This document shows, in pieces, positions 7,978 to 17,877 of a DNA stretch of 21,548 bases. The notes under the pieces are model-generated. The model did no database searches. It was not told the origin of the DNA and was given only the letters and a program-made list of their open reading frames with translations. Position numbers and translations under genes: made by a program. Where the stretch lies: NCBI GenBank assembly GCA_003427395.1, contig BFEA01000595.1, positions 593,569 through 615,116 of the forward strand. The letters run 5' to 3'. Position 1 is the first letter of the stretch, and each line of letters begins with the position of its first letter. The stretch comes from Chara braunii. Its lineage: Eukaryota > Streptophyta > Charophyceae > Charales > Characeae.

Positions 7978-9147
7978 TCAATTGATAGTTAACCCATGTT
8001 CATATGGAGCGACAATATCAAGAGCAGTGGGTAGAAGTTCTTTCCTACTGAACCATCTGGCTTCAGATGGGGGTTACTTTACCTTGTACTGCTTCTAAGG
8101 TCTTCCCCTGCCACCTGTAGAGAAATTGCCGTGTTCCAATATTTTCTCAACTTCATAGCCTCCGTTCATAGAGGGTGGAAACATAGGTAGCCTATTTGGA
8201 AAGTTACCACTTTCTACATAGGGTAGGAGTTTAGACGCATGGAAGACAGGATATGTCCTGAGTTGTGGAGGTATATCTATACGATAGGAAGGTCCATCCT
8301 CATCTCCAATTACTTTGAGAACTTCCCAGGGCCCATAGTAGACAGGTAGCAGTTTCTGAGACACGTTTTCTTCCAAGGAAAACTCTTTACACTTAACCCT
8401 GACGAAGTCCCCTTCCTGAAATTGTGAAGGACGTCGAGGTTTATTAGTTAGAGCATCAATGAGACGTCTAGGCTTCCAACCTTCATGCGGTGCGTTAGGC
8501 GTCCTACCTGTGACAGTATGTATACCATTATTATATGCACTAGCAATTTTAGGCAAGTTCTCATCCCAATCAATTTGGTCAGGACGGACATACACTCGCA
8601 AAAGTTGTTGGCAAAGACGATTCATTTGCTTAGTTTGGCCATTCGTTTCAGGATGTCTGCCTGACGACATGGTCAACCTGGTTCCATAGACTTCCATCAA
8701 CTTTTGCCATTGCAGACTAGTGAACCGAACATCTCTATCAGAAACGATGGTTTTAGGGAATCCATACTGAGAGACCCATCACATTTGAAACTTCTGAATA
8801 ACTAGTCCGGTTATTGCTTCCGCAGGCAAAGGAATGGACATAGCATATTTAGAGAATCTATCGACGATGACCATTACCTGACTGTTGTCGTTTCGACTCT
8901 TAGTGAGGCTCATGAAGTCAATATAGATAGACTCACCTGACTCACTTGGAATAGGCAGCGGTCTCAGTAGTCCCATCAGATTCTCATGTGAGGGCTTGTT
9001 TCTCTGACAGACAAGACAAGTCTGCACATATGTTAGTACATCTTCCTTCATTCCTTTCCACTCAAAACGTTCTCGTACATCGACATACGTCTTCTTGAAA
9101 CCAAAATGACCTTCCGCATCATGGCATTCCCCAATGACCGAACTCTT
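7978..9147 (-). pseudogene. Gypsy pol, 3' part: integrase and chromodomain remnant
   Basis: Integrase joins the cDNA to host DNA. The frame starts with SSVIGECHDAEGHFGFKK, then TCLVCQRNK (9006-9030), so the HHCC zinc finger is recognisable. The catalytic triad is present: Asp in YIDFM, Asp in VSDRDVRF and Glu in HPETNGQ. The C-terminal part holds GPWEVLKVIGDEDG and FHASKLLPYVE. After YEVEKILEH the frame goes on past two stops (TAG 8097-8095, TAA 8076-8074) through KQYKVK and a WFSRKELL segment to TGA 7980-7978; this resembles a chromodomain. A TGA at 8781-8779 lies in the core. The final stop is about 40 bp from the 3' LTR. Confidence 0.88.
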
Positions 9148-9330
9148 TTATATAATNTGCATGTCCAGGACAATCTACATGAGCATAATGACGTGAAGCT
9201 GTTTCATATTCAACATGAGNTGTATTGATTGTAATACCTCGTGCTCTTTCTTCTGGAGCGACATCAATTTCATCATATCTTTTAGGAGTACATGTACTGT
9301 TAACTGCTAATGTCATTGTAATTGCAGTTT
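9148..9330 (-). pseudogene. tufA: Plastid-type elongation factor Tu fragment inserted in gypsy pol
   Basis: The minus strand encodes [10 protein letters not shown], then [20 protein letters not shown] and HVEYET...HYAHVDCPGHA, the switch region of EF-Tu GTPases including the DCPGH (G3) motif. It starts just after the P-loop region and stops at YIK before the NMITGA segment, so it covers only about 60 of some 400 residues. Two ambiguous bases (9157 and 9220) fall where EF-Tu usually has Asp and Ala. The fragment is AT-rich with plastid-like codons, unlike its surroundings. It interrupts pol between RNase H and integrase; gypsy codons on either side join in one frame without it. It is most likely a small nuclear insert of plastid DNA; a chimeric assembly is the alternative. 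Confidence 0.85.
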
Positions 9331-10956
9331 AATTGGTTCTAGGTGAGGAATACACAATCGTTCCTCGGTTTTGTCCAGCAAGAAGAGTAAGCCATCAGTC
9401 ATTCGATATTATGGAAATAACTCAGGGTTCTTTCGTAGAGTTCCCATGATAGGACTCCAAATAGGATCACTCCCATAACCATGGCGGATTTGTTCTTTCA
9501 ATTCACTTCCAATATCAAGATAAGAGACAATAGTTCCAAATAAATCTGCACGCCTGGACAAAGCATCCGCAACCACGTTAGACTTACCTTTGATGGTTTT
9601 CACCTCAAAGTCAAATGTATCAAGGAATGCAGACCACCTTACCAACTTGTCAAAGAGTCTAGGCTGAGTCTTGATCCACTTCAATATAGAGTGATCAGAG
9701 TAGACAGTGAAATGCCTTCCTAACAAGTAGTGTTTCCAGGTATCTAGTGCAGCTACTAAGGCATAGAATTCCCTTTCATACGTAGAGTTGGCTACTTTTT
9801 CTGACGGAAGTCTTCTTGACATAAACTCAACAGGTCCATATCCTTTATCGTCATCCTACTGTAGCACAACCCCAATCCCATACTGACTTGCGTCAGTAGT
9901 GACAATGAAAGGAAGCGAAGGCTCAACAATCTTTAGGACGGGGTAGTGAGTCAGAGTATGTTTTAACTTTCGAAATGATGACTCACAGTCTTTGTCCCAC
10001 AACCAAGGCTTTTCCTTTTTCAATAGTCTCCTCATAGGAGCAACTATCAAAGAGAAGTTTCGAACGAACTTCCTATAATAGCTAGCTAGTCCTAAGAAAG
10101 ACCTTAGTTCAGTTATAGTCTTAGGTTGTGGTCAATCTTTGATTGCTGTAATCTTCTTTTCTTCACGCCTTAGTCCTTCTTCGTGTACTATATGCCCTAG
10201 GTACAAAACTTCAGGCTTAGCAAACTCAGATTTCTTCGGATTCGGTTTGAAATTGCCTTCGCTCAACGTCTGAAGAACCATTCGTAAGTGTTTCTCGTGA
10301 TCCTCTACTGTCTTACTATACACCAGGATATCATCGAGATAGACAATTACGAATTGGTCCAACCACTATTGGAACAATTCATTCATGGACCTTTGAAAAG
10401 TTGCAGGGGCGTTAGTCAATCCGAAAGGCATTACCACAAACTTGTAGTGACCATACCTTGTTTGGAAAGCCTTTTTGTGTTGATCTTCAGGAGCCACCTC
10501 GATCTGGTGGTAGCCTGACTTAAGATCAATCTTGCTAAAATACCTGCAACCTTGTAGTTGGTCCAACAAATCATCAATGCGCGGAAGTGGTTCCGCTTTT
10601 TTCACAATGACAGAGTTCAACCCACGATAGTCAATGCATAGCCGAAGTTCACCTTCCTTTTTGGGCACAAATAAGACAGGTGCACCATAAGGAGATGAGC
10701 TGGGTCGAATCCATCCTTTGTCAGCAAGTTCCTGCAGTTGTTTTTGTAATTCCTCAAGTTCCTTGGGAGATATACGGTAAATGGGACCCTTGGGAATCTT
10801 GCTTCCGGGAATGATCTCGATGGTGTGCTTGATAGCACGCTCAGTAATTCCCGTTGGTTCAGTCGACAAGTCCTTGTATTCATCCAAACGTTTTTCGATA
10901 GAAGGTGGGTAGGATGAAGAACACTCACCGACTCGTTTGACGAGCACCATCATCAC
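9331..10956 (-). pseudogene. Gypsy pol, middle part: reverse transcriptase and RNase H
   Basis: RT makes element cDNA from the tRNA primer and RNase H removes the RNA. Counting from 10956, the RT has [11 protein letters not shown] (104-114), [10 protein letters not shown] with catalytic Asp144, and [16 protein letters not shown] (173-188); YLDD (10341-10330) carries the other two Asp residues, and YLGHIVHEEG follows. The connection reads RSFLGLASYYRKFV, then RNase H begins at VTTDASQYGIGV, continues with Glu in STYEREFYAL and Asp in VYSDHSILKW, and ends at NVVADALSRR. The frame never shifts, but TAG 10366, TGA 10132, TAG 9856 and TAA 9409 interrupt it. At least two, at conserved Trp and Gln positions, fit C-to-T changes. 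Confidence 0.92.
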
Positions 10957-10963
10957 CTCCTGA

Positions 10964-11747
10964 TTAACTTCTTCTTAACGACCATCGATCGAAAGTTGGA
11001 TAACTCATACAACAGAAACACAGAGTAGAGTCAGAGTCAGACCTATAATATAACTTTATTGCACGTAGTTCGGACTTCTCGTCCTTGAGTTTGACAATTT
11101 TATCTTTGAACTTGACTTCAAGGTCGGCTTCCTCATGCCAATCCATACCCAGAATTAAGTCGAAGGGTAAATTTTTCTCTATAAGGAAGGATACCTCGTG
11201 TAAAATCTTTTTACCTTCCTTGGACCTGGAGTAACACTTAACACGATCGACGTATTGAGAGACAGTGATCGTGCTCTTGTCAGTCAGTAAGCGTGATAGG
11301 TCTATGTAAATCCTTTACCTTTATTCCCAGGTGCAACTTTCGAATTGCCTTCTCTGAGATATAAGACCGCGTCGATCCCGGATCTAACAGGGCACCTACT
11401 CGCGTGTGCGCAATCTCAACATCCGCGATCATTAACTCACCCTTAACTTTGCTTTCTTTCTCCCACGAACTCCTTAGTGCTAATGAGACAGAACAAAGGA
11501 CTGTATCAGGGTGGTCTGGACGACGGGCGGAAGAAGAGTCATCTTCTGCCTTGAAAGTCGAAGGGGTAGAAGGGGTTATAGGCGCTTTACCTCTATCTTG
11601 ATCTGCTACTCCTACTGGTTGCTCGCTTTTGGGATACGAATAAGCGGGCACCAGGCTATCACGTGCCCCACGGTGCCACCCTTGAGGCATTGGCGGTTGT
11701 CCATCTTGGGCTGCCATTCCTCTCGGGTCATATTCATTTTGTCCCAA
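10964..11747 (-). pseudogene. Gypsy aspartic protease and linker to RT
   Basis: The protease cuts the polyprotein. Counting from 11747, a Pro/Ser-rich linker fills residues 1-85, then VGALLDPGSTRSYIS (116-130) is the active-site segment with the catalytic Asp. The frame stops at 11280 after PITLTD. Here TGACTGAC looks like a 4-bp duplication; in the next frame the sequence goes on with KSTITVSQYVD, then NLPFDLILGMDW, the conserved C-terminal protease strand, and stops at 10964. A further shift separates it from the RT frame, which begins EEVNQEVMM. The start at 11747 is only the longest open frame; the protein is normally part of Gag-Pol. Confidence 0.8.
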
Positions 11748-12149
11748 GGCCTCCCGAATGTTATTCCAGGATGGTTAGGGAACGAGCGTGGCCTCTTCTT
11801 CTTCCACTGAGTATTGCCTCCCTTGTTGGCCATCACGACGGTGACATCACCCTTCCCAGATTCACTGTCGTTGTTACCTCCTTCTCGCTCAGATTCACCA
11901 AGAGGTAACTTCTCTACCGTCTCATCGTCAAATAACACAAACATATGGTTTTGACGCTTTTGTCGCCAAAGGACCCGCTTGTCGTACCCTCCTACCGGTC
12001 CCGACTTAACCACCGAAGAGTAAGACCCTTTTACCTGCGCGGTCATCTGCTCTCGTTGGAGAGCGAGATCGCGAAATTGCCGATAGTTATACTGACCTGA
12101 CTTTGATTCGGCCACGAGCTGTTCACGAATGGGCTCGGGCAATGCACGT
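11612..12149 (-). pseudogene. Gypsy Gag, C-terminal part: capsid end and damaged zinc knuckle
   Basis: From 12149 the frame reads RALPEPIREQLVAESKSG, the last helices of a retrotransposon capsid domain, then FRDLALQREQM, a basic linker (RVLWRQKRQNH), an acidic stretch and a second basic stretch (KKKRPRSFPNHPG). CLKGGTVGHVIAWC (about 11650-11691) is a CX2CX4HX4C knuckle whose second Cys is replaced by Gly. It ends KASNQ at 11612, overlapping the protease frame by about 135 bp in a different phase. Its N-terminal continuation is not adjacent: it lies beyond the inserted segment, at 17878 and up. Confidence 0.85.
12146..12149. repeat. ACGT target duplication, left copy
   Basis: ACGT directly precedes TGTTGCGCCCCC, the left end of the nested segment. 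The same four bases follow its right end at 17878-17881. Confidence 0.65.
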
Positions 12150-12673
12150 TGTTGCGCCCCCACTGCTTCAAGGGTCCGGTGAGATGTCCTTCCCCGAGAC
12201 CGAGCTCAGTGGGTTGGAGGACTGGCAGGCTGTCACGCAGGAATTTTGCTAGGTATAAAAATAGAGGTGCGTTCAGAGGTTGTCACACTTTATCATACAG
12301 CCGAGTAGTCAGGGTTATCCCCCCTGCCAGCGATGACACGGCTTAGAGTGAGGCGTTCGGGTTTATCGCCTGCACCTGACCCCGTATAAAGGATAGACTC
12401 AAGGTCAGCAGAGTCCCTATCATTCAGGAGTCCTTTAAGCTGCCTTGAGTGTAACCTGCATAAAATAAGGAGGAAAAATAACTAACATGCATCATAGAGC
12501 AATTGACACTGACAAAATGAGAAGACCAGAAACCAGACTCTGCAAGAGTATGACCAGAGATACGAGACTGAAGAGTAGTACACAGAGTATGCAGGGAGCA
12601 GCCATTGGAGGGCTGCAGTCACTAGTAAATAATAATGTCGTAATACATCAATAGTGACTGAAAAGAGAGAACC
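12150..12673. other. Left part of nested insertion, no gene seen
   Basis: Noncoding stretch between the left end and the stop of the unknown gene, so it is that gene's 3' side. It holds TATAAAAATA on the plus strand (about 12254), which could be a promoter element or chance. Confidence 0.5.
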
Positions 12674-13135
12674 TCAATCAATGACAATAAGCGGTACCCC
12701 CTCGTGAGTGAGTGTTGCCGTCTGGGACTCCTCGTCATTGAGAACTCGTGTGGCTATAGACTCTGGAACCACATAGCTGATCTCGAGAGGCGCTGCTGGA
12801 TCAATCTTGCAGATATAGGCCATGCATCTGGCCATCTCCTCGTCAGCGATGCTCCTGAGATAAAGTTCCTCCGCGAGGATGATATCGCCTGAAGCTCCAA
12901 TCAATATCTCAATACGTCCTCTTCCACCAGAGTAAATGTAGGAAACCTCGAGAAAGCGATCTCCGTAAAGAGGCTTTCGATAAGCCTGCATAGCAAAGTC
13001 CGTCCTGACCAAATGACTATAACCATCTCCGAGGTATGGGACCGGACCCTCCCCTCTTGGGGGACCAATAACTGTCTCAGACCTAGGGTTGTCTGACATG
13101 TAGAAGTCAGTCACCCTCAAGAAGATATCGTGCAA
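12674..13135 (-). pseudogene. Unknown protein, C-terminal part
   Basis: I do not recognise this protein. The 153-residue open frame has a balanced composition and beta-rich patterns such as RFLEVSYIYSGGRGRIEIL (residues about 60-78) followed by GASGDIILAEELYLRS. Codon and residue use look like a real gene rather than repeat-derived sequence. There is no signal peptide, membrane helix or Cys motif. The upstream continuation is in other frames (13136-13760), so it appears to be the last part of a frameshifted gene or the last exon of an intron-containing gene. The frame is open a few codons above the first ATG (FFLHDIF...), which argues that this Met is not the true start. Confidence 0.55.
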
Positions 13136-13760
13136 GAAGATGTGCGATCCTCCTGAATGTCGCCCTCCGACGTCTCCGCTCGCTGGTCTCCAGCGCTCCT
13201 ATCGCTGTCCACAAACTCAATCTCTGTGAGTGTCCCAGTCGAAATAATCGCCAAGATCAATGTCACTCACAGAGCAGGGCTCCAAGTCCGACTCATCCGT
13301 CTCTGATCTCTGGACGCATGTAGTGATTGGGACCCCTGATCTGGCTCTCTCTCCTAATCCGGTCGTCCTTCCGCCTCTTGTCCTTGCTGCGAGACTCACT
13401 AAGGGGCTTGGGGTTGCATCCATCAAAATCGAAGAGCACGCCCCCAGGTGCTAAAGGTACACGAGGGAACACCACATGTAGCCAGTTGTCCCTCCAATAG
13501 CTCTCCTTGCGAAATATGTAATCAGCAATCCGGTCGTATGTGGTGCCCTTCACCCCTGTCTCTATCCCCTTCACCGAGTAGGTGATCACGAGCGTGTGTC
13601 TCGAGGTCGAGGACTCATTGGCCCTGATGGTGAAACTCTGGTGTCCCACATGTCTGTAGTAGAACCTCTCGATCAATCTACCCCACTTAGGGGTAGTCTC
13701 ACGACGACTGGCCAGCTTGGACAGAAAGCACACCCTCTCTGGTACGGGTACTGCCTCCAA
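13136..13760 (-). pseudogene. Unknown protein, N-terminal and middle parts
   Basis: The frame from 13760 to 13293 gives 155 residues, including WGRLIERFYYRHVGHQSF, HTLVITYSVKG and YWRDNWLHVVFPRVPLAPGG, then a basic run (SRSKDKRRKDDRIRR). Around 13330-13426 a second frame takes over with an acidic segment (TDESDLEP, DIDLGDYFDWD), stopping at 13217. A third frame, EIEFVDSDRSAGDQRAE, links 13216 to about 13140. Two shifts are therefore needed to join it to 12674-13135. I do not recognise the family. Upstream (13761-13777) there are five ambiguous bases and then tandem repeats, so the true start cannot be placed. Confidence 0.5.
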
Positions 13761-13799
13761 NANCNGACCGNAATAGNAATCTGCAACTCAATATGGAGG

Positions 13800-14065
13800 C
13801 CTGTCTGAATAGCCTGACTCAAAGTGAGGCCCGCCTGAATGGGCCCGGCTGAACATCAACTCAATATAAAGCCCGCCTGAGTGGGCCTGGCTGAACAACT
13901 CAATCCTGAGTGGGCCTGGCTGAACAGCAGCTAGCTCTAAAGAAAGGGCCCGCCTGAGGGGACCTGGCTGAAAAACTGCAACAATCTTGAGAAGTGGGCC
14001 CGCCTGAAGGGGCCCGGCTGAGGAGCAACAATCTCAAGTAGGCCCGCCTGAAAGGCCCGCCTGAA
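13800..14065. repeat. Tandem repeat block A: GCCCGCCTGA units of about 42-50 bp
   Basis: GCCCGCCTGA recurs at 13829, 13871, 13948, 13998, 14042 and 14054, usually followed by GGGCCCGGCTGAACA and a variable A-rich spacer. Units are imperfect. Confidence 0.8.
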
Positions 14066-14265
14066 CAGCAACTGATCAGTGATACATCTCATGCACAGGG
14101 ACCAGTCACAAATGCTGAATGTACTGGGGCTAGACTGAGCCAGGTCATCTATGCAGGGACTGAACCGCCAATGCTCCCCGTGCGAGGGAAAATATCATGT
14201 GCATGAGGTGTTGCTGATCAGCACAGGAATAAGTCAACGGGTGCGTGGAGGCATAGGCTCGAGCG
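14066..14265. other. Spacer between repeat blocks A and B
   Basis: No gene, repeat unit or structural signal seen in these 200 bp. Confidence 0.5.
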
Positions 14266-15090
14266 CACACGGGCCCGCACTCAAATGACAATACCCAGCC
14301 TGGGTGCACATAGGCGCATACTCAAATGACAATATCCAGCGCAAGGGCACATGGGCGCGCACTCAAACGACAGCATCTAGCCTGGGCGCACACATATCCA
14401 GCGCAAGTGCACACGGGCACGCACTCAAATAACTATTTATGGCCCGGGCACACACGGGCGCACACTCTAACAGTAATATCTAGCTTGGGCGCGCATAGGC
14501 GCACACTCTCAAGCAATATCAAGCTTGGGCGCGCATGGGCGTGCACTTCTCAAGCTTGGGCGCGTATGGGCGCGCACTTCAACGGCAATATCAAACTTGG
14601 GCGAGCACGGTCGCGCACTCTCAAGCTTGGGCGCGCGTGGGCACGCACTCTAACGGCAATATCAAGCTTGGGCGCGCATGGGCGCGCACTCTCGAGCTTG
14701 GGCGCGTATGGGCGTGCACTCTAACGGTAATATCAAGCTGGGCGCGCATGGGCGCGCACTCTCAAGTTTGGACGTGCATGGGCGCGCACTTCAACGGCAA
14801 TATCAAACTTGGGCGCGCACGGGCGCGCACTCTCAAGCTTGGGCGAGCATGGGCGCGCACTCTAACGGCAATATCAAGCTTGGGCGCGCATGGGCGCGCA
14901 CTCTCAAGCTTGGGCGCGTATGGGCGCGCACCCTAACGGTAATATCAAGCTTGGGCGCGCATGGGCGCGCACTCTCAAGCTTGGACGCGCATGGGCGCGC
15001 ACCCTAACGGTAATATCAAGCTTGGGCGCGCATAAGCGCGCACTCTCAAGCTTGGGTGCGCAATATCTGGTCAAGGCGCGCGCGGGTGCG
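14266..15090. repeat. Tandem repeat block B: 71-bp GC-rich minisatellite
   Basis: AACGGCAATATCAA-type words start at 14581, 14652, 14723, 14793, 14864, 14934 and 15005, a regular 70-71 bp period. Each unit consists of two related halves with GGGCGCGCATGGGCGCGCAC and an AAGCTTGG link. Units before 14580 are more diverged. The open frames across it (MGAHSQAWARMG-like) come from the repeat, since 71 is not a multiple of three and all frames stay open. Confidence 0.92.
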
Positions 15091-15329
15091 CACTTAGAAA
15101 CTAATATTCTTGTCACGTGCTTTATCTGTCTGTCAAACGACAATCAATTTTTTATTACTGTTTACAACAGGATTACCATATGCTACACTTGGCCTTTACT
15201 TCGGGTCAGACTATCAAAACAGTAAGTGCAAGCTCAAAATCAGCTATTTACTATCCATTCAGCTGACATGGACACTTGTACTTTGGGTCCGAAATTGGCC
15301 AGACACTGTTCAGAAATAGCACTCAAATA
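15091..15329. other. Unique spacer between repeat blocks B and C
   Basis: AT-richer sequence with no gene or repeat seen. Confidence 0.5.
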
Positions 15330-15745
15330 TAGTGCGCATACTGCGCACAGTTGCAAGGAAAATCAGATCTTGCCCTTAAGTGCAGCGTGCAGACCGCGCA
15401 CAGTTGCAAACTCGGAAATGCGGTATACACAGTTGCCAACTCGAATATGGCTCTCAAGTGCAGTATGCACGGTTGTCAGTTCGGATATGGCCCTCAAGTA
15501 TGGTATGCACAGTTGCCAACTTGGATATGGTCCTCAAGTACGGCATGCACAGTTGTCAACTTGGATATAGCCCTCAAGTATGATATGCACAGTTGCCAAA
15601 CAGCGAAATAGCCCTCAAGTGCGATGCGCATACTGCGCACCCAGATATGGCCTTCAAGTGCGGTATGCACAGTTGCCAAATAGCCCTCAAGTGCGATGCG
15701 CACACTACGCACTCAAATATGGCCTTCAAGTGCGGTATGCACAGT
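15330..15745. repeat. Tandem repeat block C: 40-bp units
   Basis: The word CAGTTGCC or a near variant is at 15430, 15470, 15510, 15550 and 15590, a 40-bp period, in units of the type ATATGGCCCTCAAGT plus GGTATGCACAGTTGCCAA. After 15600 the units become longer by insertion of GATGCGCACAC-type words. Confidence 0.9.
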
Positions 15746-16250
15746 TGCCAGATAGCACAAATGGACCTCTGATACGGTGCACAACTGCGCACAGTGGCAA
15801 ATAGTACGAATGGTCCTCTGATACGGTGCGCAACTGCGCACAGTGGCGAATAGCACGAATGGTCCTCTGATACAACACTCAACTACGCACAGTTGCAAAT
15901 AGCACGAATGGTCCTCTGATAAGGTGCGCAACTGCGCATAGTGGTGAATAGCACGAATGGTCCTCTGATACAGCGCTCAACTGCGCACAATGGCGAATAG
16001 CATGAATGGTCCTCTGATAAGGTGTGCAACTGCGCACAGTGGCGAATAGCACGAATGGTCCTCTGATAAGGTGTGCAACTGCGCACAACACGAATAGCAC
16101 GAATGATCCTCTGAAACGGTGCGCAACTGTGCACAGTGACAAATGCCTCAAATGGCCCTTAGATACAGCGCTCGATTGCGCATAGTGGCAAATGCCTCAA
16201 ATGACCCTCAGATACAGCGCTCGATTGCGCATAGTGGCAAATGCCTCAAA
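15746..16250. repeat. Tandem repeat block D: 49-bp units
   Basis: ATAGCACGAATGG or a near variant lies at about 15752, 15801, 15850, 15899 and 15948, a 49-bp period, continuing to about 16115. Units carry GTCCTCTGATA and GGTGCGCAACTGCGCACA, the last with inverted TGCGCA halves. Three diverged units with AAATGCCTCAAATG close the block. Confidence 0.9.
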
Positions 16251-17265
16251 GTGGTATATACTTGGTACTTAGACGTGATGTGCTCATGTCACCCAAGATC
16301 GGAGCGCAATGTCACACTTAAATTCAAGTGTGCATTGTCGCGGTTGGATCATTATGCAGAGACATGGCAATTCATACTCTATTCAAGTGCCCATTGGCAC
16401 AGCTAATCACCCAGCTTAAGTGCTCGTTGGCACAACTCATTATCAAGCCCTGTTTGAGTGCCTATCGGCGCAACCAAAAACTATGACAAATGCTTGCTGA
16501 ATATGGATCATGTAGCCCTCGACGGACTCAAACCCAGGCATAACGAAGCATGACAGGGTTCACCGCATGACTCGGCATTTAATGGTCTTCGTGCTCAGAG
16601 CAGTTGATCGCACAGCACCAGCCCTTTAGTGTGGTGAGCAAGGGCGCACAGTATCAACTGTCCTAGGCACAATGCGAGTGAGTTCCCAATCTCAACAGTT
16701 TTCAGGCACGGCGTTTGGGGCACACGGTGTCCCTTGAGCACGGCAAGCCCGAGTGCTCAGCACCTGCTGCCCTTGGGCACAGTGCGTGCAGGTGGTAAAA
16801 GGAAGATCAGAACTTCGCTGAGCCAATGGGCTCGCGGGGGATTAAACAAACCCCGCACATCCGAGTGAGGAGGAAAGAAGTGAGAGCGAGCAGGGAAGCA
16901 GAAAGAAGATGATAGGGGGAGAGATGAGGGAGAAAACAAAATGGTCCTTGTGAGACCGCCTTATTTCCCCGAGCACCCCTCCTTCCCTTTACCTCCTTCT
17001 TGCATGTCTTGGTCGTCCCTCCTCCTACTTGCTTTAACGCAGTAGCTTTCGTCCTTCTCCTTCCTCGCTGCCCCGCCAGTCGCTCCGCATCACCGCGTGT
17101 GAGAGATTCTTACTTGCCGCTCTGTCTGCGTTGCTGTATTTCGCAAGTAGGCATGCTCTCAATCTGTCTGATCCGTGCCACGTATACCACGCATGCTGAT
17201 CTGTTTTGCTGGGTAACGTGGCCTCTCTTTTATAATGGAGAGGCCAAGTGATCGGGGCTGTGCTG
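16251..17265. other. Nested insertion: unique part without a gene
   Basis: The first half has scattered GGCACA and AGTGC words that look like very old repeat units. The 16757-16939 and 17000-17251 open frames are short, with no recognisable domain. I see no supported gene in this kilobase. Confidence 0.5.
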
Positions 17266-17620
17266 CAGTCCCATGGTCGGGGTTGTGGTCAAACTCTAGA
17301 CCGGGCCTGTGCTAAAAATAGCAGCAGTCCCGACCTTGGGATATGAACAGTCAGTTCTATTTTTAGAACGAGACTGGCGCAGGCCCAGTCCCCGGTAGAT
17401 GAACAGTCAGTCCCACGCTAAAAATAGCGTGGGGCTGTGCTATTTTTAGAACGGGACTGGCGCAGGCCCAGATCCCGGTAGATGAACAGTCAGTCTCATG
17501 CTAAAAATAACATGGGGCTGTGCTATTTTTAGAACGGGACTGGCGCAGGCCCGACTTTGGGAAACGAACAGTCAGTCCCGAGCTAAAAATAGTACATGAC
17601 CCTATTTTAATTATTTGGGC
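17266..17620. repeat. Tandem repeat block E: 82-bp units with a CTAAAAATAG hairpin
   Basis: GAACAGTCAGT starts at 17345, 17401, 17484 and 17566 (periods 56, 83 and 82). Units contain GCTAAAAATAGC, then GCTATTTTTAGAACGGGACT and GGCGCAGGCCC. In the unit at 17401, CCCACGCTA (17412-17420) pairs perfectly with TAGCGTGGG (17425-17433) across an AAAA loop; other units keep only part of this hairpin. Confidence 0.88.
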
Positions 17621-17877
17621 CTGGCTGCTCATCTATATGGCTACTTAGGGCTGTTCTTTTCCTGGTCGGGCTACGCGGTCGTGTCGGTCCGGTCCCAACC
17701 GGTCAAACGTGAATATCTCGCTGACCCTTGGTCCGTTTCAAGTGTCGTTTGGACCGGACCCCACTAATTGATTCATTGCACCGCCGCGCCGCTCTTCCCT
17801 CGGCTTCGGCCCAGGGGAAGTCTAAACAAAGTACTAGGGTCCATGACGACGGTAATGTGCCGCAACATCTTCCGACA
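17621..17877. other. Right end of nested insertion
   Basis: The stretch has several GGTCCGGTCC and CCGGTC words (17680-17765) and then the terminal 100 bp ending CGCAACATCTTCCGACA. An open frame of about 35 codons runs from gag into it on the minus strand by chance. Confidence 0.55.

Larger units (their letters stand above)
12150..17877. mobile_element. Nested 5.73-kb insertion in gypsy gag, class unknown
   Basis: On the plus strand it starts TGTTGCGCC and ends TTCCGACA and is flanked by ACGT on both sides. Without it and one ACGT, the Gag capsid reads continuously from VLYIYSR into ALPEPIR in the same frame. Both termini are TGT...ACA; TGTTGCG also occurs inverted 10 bp inside the right end. 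I find no direct LTRs between 12150-12670 and 17300-17877 and no transposase, integrase or RT. Content: one broken unknown gene and five tandem-repeat blocks. Possibilities are a non-autonomous DNA transposon with 4-bp duplications (Ginger-type elements have similar termini) or a damaged LTR element; the class is unsettled. Confidence 0.7.

Noticed and set aside
9119-9316. A functional EF-Tu gene
   Set aside because: Only about 60 residues, without the P-loop or domains 2 and 3, in the middle of pol. It is a fragment.
12254-12263. TATA box TATAAAAATA as a plus-strand promoter
   Set aside because: No plus-strand gene follows it; probably chance.
14326-15225. Long repetitive open frames in all frames of block B
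   Set aside because: They come from a 71-bp GC-rich repeat without stops; the same peptide words appear in each frame. Not genes.
15746-16250. Regular 49-bp repeats as a possible CRISPR array
   Set aside because: No unique spacers between short conserved repeats; the whole unit is repeated, and the context is eukaryotic.
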